Position numbers and translations under genes: made by a program
Notes under the pieces: model-generated
What the model saw: the letters and a program-made list of their open reading frames with translations, nothing else
Told to the model about the DNA's origin: nothing
Databases searched by the model: none
DNA from: Clostridiaceae bacterium
Lineage (GTDB): Bacteria; Bacillota; Clostridia; Acetivibrionales; DTU013
DNA: 6,316 nt
NCBI GenBank assembly: GCA_012799845.1
Contig: JAAZKL010000242.1
Span: 1 to 6,316, forward strand
Direction: 5' to 3'
Shown: in pieces, positions 1 through 5,659 of the stretch
Numbering within the stretch: the stretch's first letter is position 1
Layout: the number at the start of each line of letters is the position of its first letter

Positions 1-159
1 ATCGATGTTGTCAATAATCTTGATATCGAGATGATACCAAAGGTTCCCGAACTGTATCCCAATAAATGTTGCCGTGGTGAAAAGGACAAGGAGCAGAAGC
101 AAATTTATGATTTTTTTCAATGGTTTCTCATATGCTTTTTGTCTGTTATAAATGTTCAT
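1..159 (-). CDS. Membrane-anchored protein of unknown function, N-terminal 53 residues (cut by window edge)
   Basis: The reading frame starts with ATG at 159-157 and stays open to the window edge, so only 53 residues are visible. The N-terminus MNIYNRQKAYEKPLKK is basic. It is followed by a strongly hydrophobic segment (about residues 17-37, with a run of five leucines), then a more polar stretch containing LWYHLDIKIIDNID. This is the pattern of an uncleaved signal anchor with a cytoplasmic N-terminus and the bulk of the protein outside; no clear signal peptidase cleavage site is seen. A GGAGG ribosome binding site lies four bases upstream (168-164), and a candidate promoter lies at 232-261. 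I do not recognise the family and too little is present to assign a function. The gene is transcribed divergently from the small gene at 782-916. Confidence 0.72.
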   Translation of the reverse strand, partial: MNIYNRQKAYEKPLKKIINLLLLLVLFTTATFIGIQFGNLWYHLDIKIIDNID

Positions 160-163
160 TTTT

Positions 164-189
164 CCTCCAGTTGGCCGCATTGCTGCGGC
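164..189 (-). promoter_or_regulatory. Ribosome binding site with an upstream hairpin in the leader of the left-edge gene
   Basis: On the minus strand GGAGG (168-164) precedes the ATG at 159 by four bases, which is short but usable and supports this start. Just upstream is a small GC-rich inverted repeat, GCCGCA (174-179) and TGCGGC (184-189), with a four-base loop. It would form a 6-bp hairpin in the mRNA leader next to the ribosome binding site. Whether it regulates translation is unknown; it may only be a local structure. Confidence 0.5.
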
Positions 190-231
190 TTTCGTTAGTG
201 TTGCGTATAAACCATGGATAAGGGAACTCCC

Positions 232-261
232 TATATATCGATCATATAAAATCATATTCAA
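232..261 (-). promoter_or_regulatory. Candidate sigma-A type promoter for the left-edge gene
   Basis: Reading the minus strand, TTGAAT (261-256) matches the -35 consensus at four of six positions. It is followed after 17-18 bases by an AT box, ATATAT (238-233) or TATATA (237-232). Transcription would begin near position 225 and give a leader of about 65 bases that carries the hairpin at 174-189. The region is AT-rich, so chance matches are possible. Confidence 0.4.
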
Positions 262-306
262 AAGCACAGATGCATTATGATAACACTTTTCAATTACCCT
301 TGCTCA

Positions 307-460
307 GCTGCCTTTGTTTGGCCCCTCCTATCTGGTTGCCCCTGTTTAGCTGCCACTGTTTGGCCTCACCTGTTCAATTGCCTCCGTTTAGCTGTCAGTG
401 TTTGATTGCCTCTGTTTAGCTGTCTCCTTTCGGCTGCCACTGTTTGATGCCCTGCTTATC
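307..460. repeat. 14-bp tandem repeat array, about 10-11 degenerate copies
   Basis: Consecutive 14-base units start at 307, 321, 335, 349, 363, 377, 391, 405, 419 and 433, with a decayed unit at 447-460. The consensus is roughly RYTGCCNCTGTTTR. The units at 349 and 433 are identical (GCTGCCACTGTTTG). Two subtypes tend to alternate: GCTG...GTTTG and ATTG or GTTG...GTTTA. This suggests that part of the array expanded as a 28-bp dimer. Fourteen is not a multiple of three, so a conserved peptide repeat is unlikely, and no start codon or ribosome binding site is associated. The array lies between the two divergent promoters and outside both. Its function is unknown. There are no unique spacers, so it is not a CRISPR array. 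Confidence 0.9.
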
Positions 461-500
461 AGCCAATCCCAAATTCCCCAATTGCTTTTTCACACCGCCG

Positions 501-651
501 TGGACAAATATTGAAGTTATGTGTATCTGCATCTGGTATTCTCCGAAAAAACCTCTCGATAATGTGTAGTTCAGAATGATTTATATTAACTATAGGCAGC
601 GTAATGGAGTTTTTTCAAAAAATAAACACACAGAACTGTAATATTTGTCCA
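501..651. repeat. Imperfect inverted repeat enclosing ~150 bp, possible MITE-like element
   Basis: The left arm at 501-524 begins TGGACAAATATT. The right arm at 628-651 ends with its exact complement AATATTTGTCCA. Twelve terminal bases match perfectly, and 21 of 24 match over the full arms. Further inside, GAAAAAAC at 545-552 is again the inverse of GTTTTTTC at 609-616, so the homology between the halves continues past a length difference. The interior is AT-rich and has no open reading frame of note. This is the shape of a miniature inverted-repeat element, or of a long-stem RNA with a loop of about 100 bases. I cannot identify a clear target-site duplication, so mobility is inferred, not shown. 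Confidence 0.6.
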
Positions 652-677
652 GGTGGGCAAATTGTACAAGAAGCAGG

Positions 678-719
678 CAAGCAGCAGACATATCGTACCA
701 GGCAGCAAACATATTGCAT
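678..719. repeat. Two-copy 21-bp direct repeat upstream of the small-gene promoter
   Basis: The segment 678-698 is repeated at 699-719 with 16 of 21 positions identical. The best-conserved core is GCAGCARACATAT (681-693 and 702-714). The second copy overlaps the -35 box of the promoter at 714-743. It may be a pair of protein-binding sites on one face of the DNA, or simply another short tandem duplication like others in this window. Confidence 0.4.
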
Positions 720-743
720 TCGACTGCATAAACCATATATAAT
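714..743 (+). promoter_or_regulatory. Likely sigma-A type promoter for the 44-residue membrane protein gene
   Basis: TTGCAT (714-719) matches four of six bases of the -35 consensus. TATAAT (738-743) is a perfect -10 box, and the spacing is 18 bases. Transcription would start near 750, giving a leader of about 32 bases before the ATG at 782. Both the position and the perfect -10 box make this the best promoter in the window. Confidence 0.65.
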
Positions 744-766
744 TGTGATGATTTAAACTACAAACA

Positions 767-772
767 GAAAGG
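767..772 (+). promoter_or_regulatory. Ribosome binding site that selects the ATG at 782
   Basis: GAAAGG at 767-772 lies nine bases before the ATG at 782. A nearer ATG at 777 opens a frame that ends after 13 codons, so 782 is the start that gives a sensible protein. The site is moderate in strength compared with the GGAGG and GGGAG sites of the other genes. Confidence 0.55.
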
Positions 773-781
773 TTGAATGAA

Positions 782-916
782 ATGTCTCAACAGGTCTACT
801 TCTTGTTGGCAACGGTAGTGCTGATCGGAATCGGTGTTCTTGCGATGAGTAAATCAATAAAAAGGCATAATGCCAGGATGGCCTCCGTAAAAAAGAAAAA
901 GAGATTGCGTAAATAA
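782..916 (+). CDS. Small single-pass membrane protein with a Lys/Arg-rich tail (44 residues), function unknown
   Basis: The protein has a short polar N-terminus (MSQQ), one hydrophobic helix at about residues 5-22 (VYFLLATVVLIGIGVLAM), and a strongly basic C-terminal half ending KKKKRLRK. By the positive-inside rule the tail is cytoplasmic and the N-terminus faces out. A promoter with a perfect TATAAT and a ribosome binding site precede it, and a hairpin terminator follows about 100 bases after the stop, so it is probably a real one-gene transcription unit. The frame ends in three consecutive in-frame stops (TAA TAA TGA). Beyond them the same frame would encode more Lys/Arg-rich sequence of the same flavour, so the gene may once have been longer. 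I recognise no family. The divergent and convergent neighbours suggest no role. Confidence 0.65.
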   Translation: MSQQVYFLLATVVLIGIGVLAMSKSIKRHNARMASVKKKKRLRK

Positions 917-1011
917 TAATGAGGAAGTATCCGCGAAAAAGCAGTTGAGAAGAAGCTGCGCAAAAAAGCCGAGAAGAGGTTACGCAAAAAAGATAAAGGA
1001 AGCTGCGCAAA
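899..1011. repeat. Degenerate ~24-bp tandem repeats overlapping and following the end of the small gene
   Basis: A nine-base core of the form YTRCGYAAA recurs at 905-913, 956-964, 980-988 and 1003-1011, with a weaker copy at 930-938. The intervals are 25, 26, 24 and 23 bases. Between cores the sequence is rich in GAGAAG. The first core encodes the LRK at the end of the 44-residue protein; the others lie after its stop codons. Read in the small gene's frame, the repeats give motifs such as EKKLRKKA and EKRLRKKD. The array ends just before the terminator hairpin. Confidence 0.65.
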
Positions 1012-1013
1012 TA

Positions 1014-1050
1014 AGCGGCTCATGATTTTTGAGCCGCTCTTCTTATTTCT
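1014..1050. terminator. Hairpin terminator between convergent genes, probably used from both sides
   Basis: AGCGGCTCA (1014-1022) and TGAGCCGCT (1030-1038) form a perfect 9-bp stem with a seven-base loop. On the plus strand the T-rich tract CTTCTTATTTCT follows, making a reasonable intrinsic terminator for the small gene that ends at 916. On the minus strand the stem is followed by TATTTG, a weaker tract, but it is the only hairpin of this kind downstream of the large activase gene, which ends at 1177. A shared bidirectional terminator is the simplest reading; the minus direction is less certain. Confidence 0.75.
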
Positions 1051-1086
1051 GAACCGCATTATCAATTTACGGCAACATTATATACG

Positions 1087-1180
1087 CTGCGCTGTGGCGT
1101 TCCGGCAGGTGCAGCATCACACCCGCAGTTCATCTGCGCTATGGTGTTCCGGCAGGTGCTGCATCACACCCGCAGTTTAT
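1087..1180. repeat. 47-bp direct repeat, two near-identical copies across the activase stop codon
   Basis: Copies at 1087-1133 and 1134-1180 are head to tail and differ at only four positions. Both contain TTCCGGCAGGTGC and GCATCACACCCGCAG. The right copy includes the TAA stop of the activase gene (1179-1177). A diverged third version continues into the coding end: CTGC...CTCCGGC at 1181-1200, and then, after extra sequence, GCAGGATCACCCGG at 1235-1248. The repeats therefore probably arose by tandem duplication of the gene's 3' end. They are not in phase with codons (47 is not a multiple of three). Confidence 0.85.
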
Positions 1181-4100
1181 CTGCCGTGTCCGGCTCCGGC
1201 CGCGGTTGCAGCAACCTCGGCAGCGGCCTCAGCCGCAGGATCACCCGGATTCCTGAATGCGGCGGCCAGCATCAGCTTGATCCTGTTCACCTGGTTGACT
1301 TCGCTGGCTCCGGGGTCGTAATCCACGGCCACTATATTAGCATTGGGGTATTTTCGTCTTAACGCCTTTATCATGCCCTTGCCGGTCACGTGGTTGGGCA
1401 GGCATGCAAAGGGCTGCATGCACACGATGTTGGCTGCGCCCTGCTCGATAAGCTCTATCATCTCCGCCGTCAGGAACCATCCTTCTCCGGTGGAATTGCC
1501 CAGCGACAGCACTCCCGATGCTTTCCGCGCCAGTTCATAAATGTCGGAGGGAGGCTCAAACCTCTTGCTGGAAGCCAGGACCCGCTTCATATATTTCCTG
1601 TACCGCTCTATCGCCCAAATCGCCAGCCAGCTGGCCAAAGCCGAAGCAAACGATCCCGAAAGGTATCTGTGCTTGTAGATCGCACCATATGCGCAATACA
1701 GGAAAAAGTCGGTCAGATCCGGCATAACAGCCTCGGCGCCTTCCTTTTCGATCAGATCGACCACATTGTTGTTCGCCGTGGGATGGAACTTCACCAGTAT
1801 CTCCCCGACCAGCCCGACGCGTGGTTTCCAGGTATCCACCAGCTCCAGCTTATCGAAATCCTCCACTATCTGCCTTATATTCCGTCTGAAAACGCTGTGC
1901 TTCCCGCTTCTGACGGATTCCATGCAGCGACCGATCCAGCTTTCGTAAAGCTGATTAGCTGACCCCTTTATCTTCTCATATGGCCGCACCCTGTACAAAA
2001 GCCGCATAAACAGGTCTCCGTAGACCAGGGCGATCAGCGCCTTGTTCAACAGACCCGGGGTGATTTTGAAACCGGGATTCTTTTCAAGCCCCAGCGCATT
2101 GAGCGAGATCACCGGCACATGCGAGAATCCCGCATCCTTCAGCGCCTTCCTTATAAAACCTATATAATTGGTCGCCCTGCAGCCTCCACCGGTCTGCGAA
2201 ATGATCACAGACACGATATCCGTATCGTAACGCCCTGATTTCAGCGCCTCCATTATCTGCCCCGTGGTCAGGATCGACGGATAGCAAGCGTCGTTGTTCA
2301 CATGCCTGAGGCCTTCATCGACAGCTTCCCTGTCCACGGACGGCAGTACTTCGAGGTTGTATCCGGACTCCCTGAAGGCAGTCTCCAGGAACTGAAAATG
2401 TATCGGCGACATCTGCGGCGCCAGTATTGTATGGCGTTTGCGCATCTCCTCCGTGAACGGGACCTTCCTGTAGCTGTAGACATTCGCCTCGCGCCTGTAC
2501 CCGCTCCTGGCCCTCTCCTCCATGGCAGCCTTCAGAGAACGCAGCCTGATCCTCGCCGCTCCCAGGTTGCTTATCTCATCTATCTTCAGCACCGTATATA
2601 TCTTGCCTGCCGCCTGCAGTATTTCCTGCACCTGGTCCGTCGTCACTGCGTCGAGCCCGCATCCGAAGGAGTTAAGCTGTACAAGTTCCAGGTCGTCCCT
2701 CGTCCCGACAAATGTCGCAGCCGCATAAAGCCTCGTATGGTACATCCACTGGTCGACCACGCGCAGCGGGCGCGCCGCTTCCGCCATATGGGCAACGGAA
2801 TCCTCAGTCAGCACCGCCATGCCGAGCTCTGTGATCAGATTCGGGATGCCGTGGTTGATCTCCGGATCGATATGGTATGGCCTTCCGGCAAGCACGATGC
2901 CTTGCCCGCCTGTCTTCCCGATCCATTCCAGCACCTCGTCTCCCTTCTCCCTGATAACAGCCTTGAACCGCTCATCCTCCGCCCAGGCCTTCCCGACCGC
3001 TGCCTTCACTTCCTTCTTCGTCAGGCCGAACCCCTTGAGTTCCTCATACAGCCTTTCTGCAAGGCCTGCCTTATCATAGTAGGGTAAAAACGGGTTGATA
3101 TAATTGACGCCCTTCTCCCTGAGGACCTCCATATTGGCCTTTATTACTTCCGAGTAGGATGTCACGATCGGGCAGTTATAGCAGTTGTCGGCCTTTTCGT
3201 CCTCTTTTTTCTCATAAGGTATGCATGGGTAAAATATATTCTTGACGCCCATATTGACCAGGCTCATTATATGTCCGTGCGCCAGCTTCGCCGGATAACA
3301 GACCGACTCGGACGGCATCGTCTCGATGCCCGTCTCATAAACCTTTCTTGATGAACGCGGCGACAACACTATCCTGAACTTCAGCTCAGTGAAAAACGTG
3401 TGCCAGAAGGGATAGTTCTCGTACATGTTCAGGACTTTCGGTATGCCAATGACGCCGCGGACCGCGTCTTTCTCGTCCAGGGGCCTGTATTTGCTCAGCA
3501 GCTTATATTTGAAATCGAACAGGTTCGGGATATCGCTCTTCGTGACCTCTCCGCCCGCTCCCCTCTCACAGCGGTTTCCGGACACGAACACCCTTCCGTC
3601 CGTGAACCTGTTGATGGTCAGCAGACAATTGTTGCTGCACTTCCCGCAGCGCTTCATCGTGACCTCGGTTTCGAAGTTCTCCAGTTCGTCAGCTCCCATT
3701 ATGCTGCTTCTCTGCCCCTCGTCAGCTTTTTCCCTGGCTATCAGAGCAGCACCGTAAGCGCCCATTATGCCTGCAATATCAGGCCTGACCGCTTCTCTTC
3801 CGGAAATCAGTTCGAAGCTTCTAAGCACCGCTGTGTTACAGAACGTCCCGCCCTGGACGATGACCTTTTGCCCGATTTCCCTGGGATCCTTGATCCTTAT
3901 GACCTTCATCAGGGCATTCTTAATGACCGAATAGGACAGCCCTGCGGAAATATCGCCTACGCTGGCGCCTTCCTTTTGGGCCTGTTTGACCCTGGAATTA
4001 ATGAAAACAGTGCACCTGGAACCCAGGTCCACCGGATTTTGCGCCAGCAGTGCCTCATTTGCGAAATCTTCGACACTCATGTTGAGCGAATTGGCGAAGG

Positions 4101-5463
4101 TTTCGATGAAAGAACCGCATCCGGACGAGCATGCCTCGTTGAGCATAATATTCTCGATGACGCCCTTCCTGACTTTCATGCACTTCATGTCCTGGCCGCC
4201 GATGTCCAGTATGAATTCCACTCCGGGCAGGAAATGGTCAGCCGCCTTGTAATGGGCAATCGTTTCGATCTCTCCAAGATCCACACGCAGTGCCGCCCTG
4301 ATCAGGCCTTCCCCGTAGCCAGTCACAGTCGCGTTGGCGATCCAGGTGCCGGAGGGCATCCTGGCGTAAAGCTTTCTTAGTTCCTTAATGACTGATTTGA
4401 GCGGGCTGCCCTTATTGCTGCCATAATGGTAATACATCAGGGCGCCCTCTGAGTCTATCAGCGCCAGCTTCGTCGTTGTCGAACCGGAGTCGATCCCAAG
4501 GTAGCAGGCTCCGCGGTGCGACGCCAGGTTCTTTCTGGCAACGGCATGCCTGGAATGCCTGCGTTTGAATTCGCCCAATTCGATTTCGTCCCTGAAGAGC
4601 GGCCTGAGCCTCTCAATTTCACGGACAGTTACGGTATTGATTACGGGAAGCCTATTGCGCAGCGCCCTGAAACTCATCGGCATAGTTTTCTTTGAAGCCA
4701 GCGCGGCGCCGGTAGCAACAAACAGTTGTGAATTCTCAGGGAATACAACTTGTTCGTCGTCCAGTCCCAACGTTTCTATGAACCTTTTCCGAAGTTCCGA
4801 AAGGAAATACAATGGACCGCCCAGGAAAGCCACATTTCCCCTGATAGGCCTGCCGCACGCAAGACCGCTTATTGTCTGGTTAACGACAGACTGGAAAACA
4901 GATGCGGCAATATCTTCCTTCGCCGCGCCCTCATTGAGCAGCGGCTGTATATCGCTCTTTGCGAAAACACCACACCTTGCAGCGATCGGATAGATTATCT
5001 TGTGCCTGGCTGCCAGCTCGTTCAGCCCGGCAGCATCAGTCTCGAGAAGTGAAGCCATCTGGTCGATGAACGCCCCTGTCCCGCCGGCACATGTTCCGTT
5101 CATGCGCTGCTCGATGCCGTCTCTGAAGAAGGTTATCTTTGCGTCTTCGCCGCCAAGCTCAATGGCAACATCAGTTTGGGGTATCAGCTTTTCAACGGCT
5201 CCGGCTGCAGCGACCACCTCCTGTTCGAAAGGCAGTTCCAGCCACTGCGCCACCGATATGCCCCCGGAGCCTGTCAGCGTCACCGTCAGGTCATCACCGT
5301 CAAACAAGGCACAGGTCTCATCAACAAGTTCAAAAATGGTCTTCCTGATATCGGAAAAGTGCCTTTGATACTTGCTGTACTGTATTTTATCGTTTTGGTC
5401 GAGCAAAACGAGTTTAACTGTTGTCGAGCCTACATCCAGGCCCATGTGCAAGAGTCTGTTCAT
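1177..5463 (-). CDS. Large fused 2-hydroxyacyl-CoA dehydratase activase-type protein (two ASKHA ATPase modules + DUF2229/HgdB-like region)
   Basis: This 1428-residue cytoplasmic protein belongs to the BadF/BadG/BcrA/BcrD activase family. Its relatives use ATP hydrolysis to push single low-potential electrons from a [4Fe-4S] cluster onto a dehydratase or reductase partner. Module 1 (about residues 4-257) has the phosphate-1 loop LDVGSTTVK (9-17), ELGGEDAK (102-109), NGTCAGGTG with C125, and ARCGVFAKSD with C164. Module 2 (about 320-580) repeats this: LGIDSGSTTTK (322-332), DIGGQDMK (420-427), NEACSSGCGS with C445 and C449, RCTVFINS with C484, and GIMGAYGAA (565-573). In both modules the two cluster-type cysteines are 39 residues apart, as in the glutaryl-type activator HgdC. 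A linker carries C606, C609, C613 and C632. Residues from about 670 resemble DUF2229 (SVCYPAKLAHGH, YPCIPYEK, DNCYNCP), and about 1010-1400 look HgdB-like (NNDACYPS, GGCRATNY, MQPFACLPNH). The protein ends in an Ala-rich tail from about residue 1409. The ATG at 5463 is preferred because GGGAG lies five bases upstream. No partner genes are visible and the substrate is unknown. Some relatives may be double-cubane-cluster type reductases, so a dehydration role should not be assumed. Confidence 0.93.
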   Translation of the reverse strand: MNRLLHMGLDVGSTTVKLVLLDQNDKIQYSKYQRHFSDIRKTIFELVDETCALFDGDDLTVTLTGSGGISVAQWLELPFEQEVVAAAGAVEKLIPQTDVAIELGGEDAKITFFRDGIEQRMNGTCAGGTGAFIDQMASLLETDAAGLNELAARHKIIYPIAARCGVFAKSDIQPLLNEGAAKEDIAASVFQSVVNQTISGLACGRPIRGNVAFLGGPLYFLSELRKRFIETLGLDDEQVVFPENSQLFVATGAALASKKTMPMSFRALRNRLPVINTVTVREIERLRPLFRDEIELGEFKRRHSRHAVARKNLASHRGACYLGIDSGSTTTKLALIDSEGALMYYHYGSNKGSPLKSVIKELRKLYARMPSGTWIANATVTGYGEGLIRAALRVDLGEIETIAHYKAADHFLPGVEFILDIGGQDMKCMKVRKGVIENIMLNEACSSGCGSFIETFANSLNMSVEDFANEALLAQNPVDLGSRCTVFINSRVKQAQKEGASVGDISAGLSYSVIKNALMKVIRIKDPREIGQKVIVQGGTFCNTAVLRSFELISGREAVRPDIAGIMGAYGAALIAREKADEGQRSSIMGADELENFETEVTMKRCGKCSNNCLLTINRFTDGRVFVSGNRCERGAGGEVTKSDIPNLFDFKYKLLSKYRPLDEKDAVRGVIGIPKVLNMYENYPFWHTFFTELKFRIVLSPRSSRKVYETGIETMPSESVCYPAKLAHGHIMSLVNMGVKNIFYPCIPYEKKEDEKADNCYNCPIVTSYSEVIKANMEVLREKGVNYINPFLPYYDKAGLAERLYEELKGFGLTKKEVKAAVGKAWAEDERFKAVIREKGDEVLEWIGKTGGQGIVLAGRPYHIDPEINHGIPNLITELGMAVLTEDSVAHMAEAARPLRVVDQWMYHTRLYAAATFVGTRDDLELVQLNSFGCGLDAVTTDQVQEILQAAGKIYTVLKIDEISNLGAARIRLRSLKAAMEERARSGYRREANVYSYRKVPFTEEMRKRHTILAPQMSPIHFQFLETAFRESGYNLEVLPSVDREAVDEGLRHVNNDACYPSILTTGQIMEALKSGRYDTDIVSVIISQTGGGCRATNYIGFIRKALKDAGFSHVPVISLNALGLEKNPGFKITPGLLNKALIALVYGDLFMRLLYRVRPYEKIKGSANQLYESWIGRCMESVRSGKHSVFRRNIRQIVEDFDKLELVDTWKPRVGLVGEILVKFHPTANNNVVDLIEKEGAEAVMPDLTDFFLYCAYGAIYKHRYLSGSFASALASWLAIWAIERYRKYMKRVLASSKRFEPPSDIYELARKASGVLSLGNSTGEGWFLTAEMIELIEQGAANIVCMQPFACLPNHVTGKGMIKALRRKYPNANIVAVDYDPGASEVNQVNRIKLMLAAAFRNPGDPAAEAAAEVAATAAGAGHGR

Positions 5464-5468
5464 CTGAT

Positions 5469-5473
5469 CTCCC
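5469..5473 (-). promoter_or_regulatory. Ribosome binding site that fixes the activase start at 5463
   Basis: On the minus strand GGGAG (5473-5469) sits five bases before the ATG at 5463-5461. An in-frame TTG at 5475-5473 would add four residues, but it overlaps this site and has no ribosome binding site of its own. The 21-bp repeat array begins right at its upstream edge. I see no convincing -35/-10 pair with standard spacing in the 500 bases upstream, although AT-rich TATATT-like boxes occur in most of the 21-bp units. Confidence 0.75.
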
Positions 5474-5659
5474 AAAATTCACGAATATTTGGAAATACAC
5501 GATCATTAAACCGAAATATATGATCATCAGGCCGGAATATACGTTTATCAGGCCTTAATATATAATCATCAGTCTGAAACACACGATCGTCAAGCCGGAA
5601 TATATTATCATCAGGCCTGAATATGTAATCATCAAGCCAAAATACACGATCAGTTCAGT
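5474..5659. repeat. 21-bp tandem repeat array directly upstream of the activase ribosome binding site, about 8 copies
   Basis: Full units start at 5492, 5513, 5534, 5555, 5576, 5597 and 5618. A partial unit lies at 5639-5659, and a decayed 18-base unit at 5474-5491 touches the ribosome binding site. The plus-strand consensus is about GAATATACGATCATCAGGCC: an AT-rich half (AATATA), then a GATCATC-like core, then GGCC. The junctions often create AGGCCT. The period equals two turns of the DNA helix, so each feature would recur on the same face. On the minus strand this whole array would form the leader of the activase mRNA, or its promoter region. There are no unique spacers, so it is not a CRISPR array. 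Confidence 0.92.

Noticed and set aside
753..1065. Phe/Ser-rich minus-strand frames opposite the small gene
   Set aside because: They are the complement of the Lys-rich repeat DNA and cross the terminator. No ribosome binding site or family match is seen.
1022..1321. Plus-strand frame of 99 codons starting in the terminator loop region
   Set aside because: It starts inside the hairpin and runs through the 47-bp repeats and antisense to the activase end. Nothing supports translation.
2302..3087. Long plus-strand open frame opposite the activase gene
   Set aside because: It lies wholly antisense to a well-supported coding sequence, shows no recognisable domain, and has the His/Arg/Pro-rich look of a shadow frame. 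The same applies to the frame at 3400-4380.
5464..5475. Upstream TTG start giving the activase four more residues
   Set aside because: The TTG overlaps the GGGAG ribosome binding site that serves the ATG at 5463, and it has no ribosome binding site of its own.
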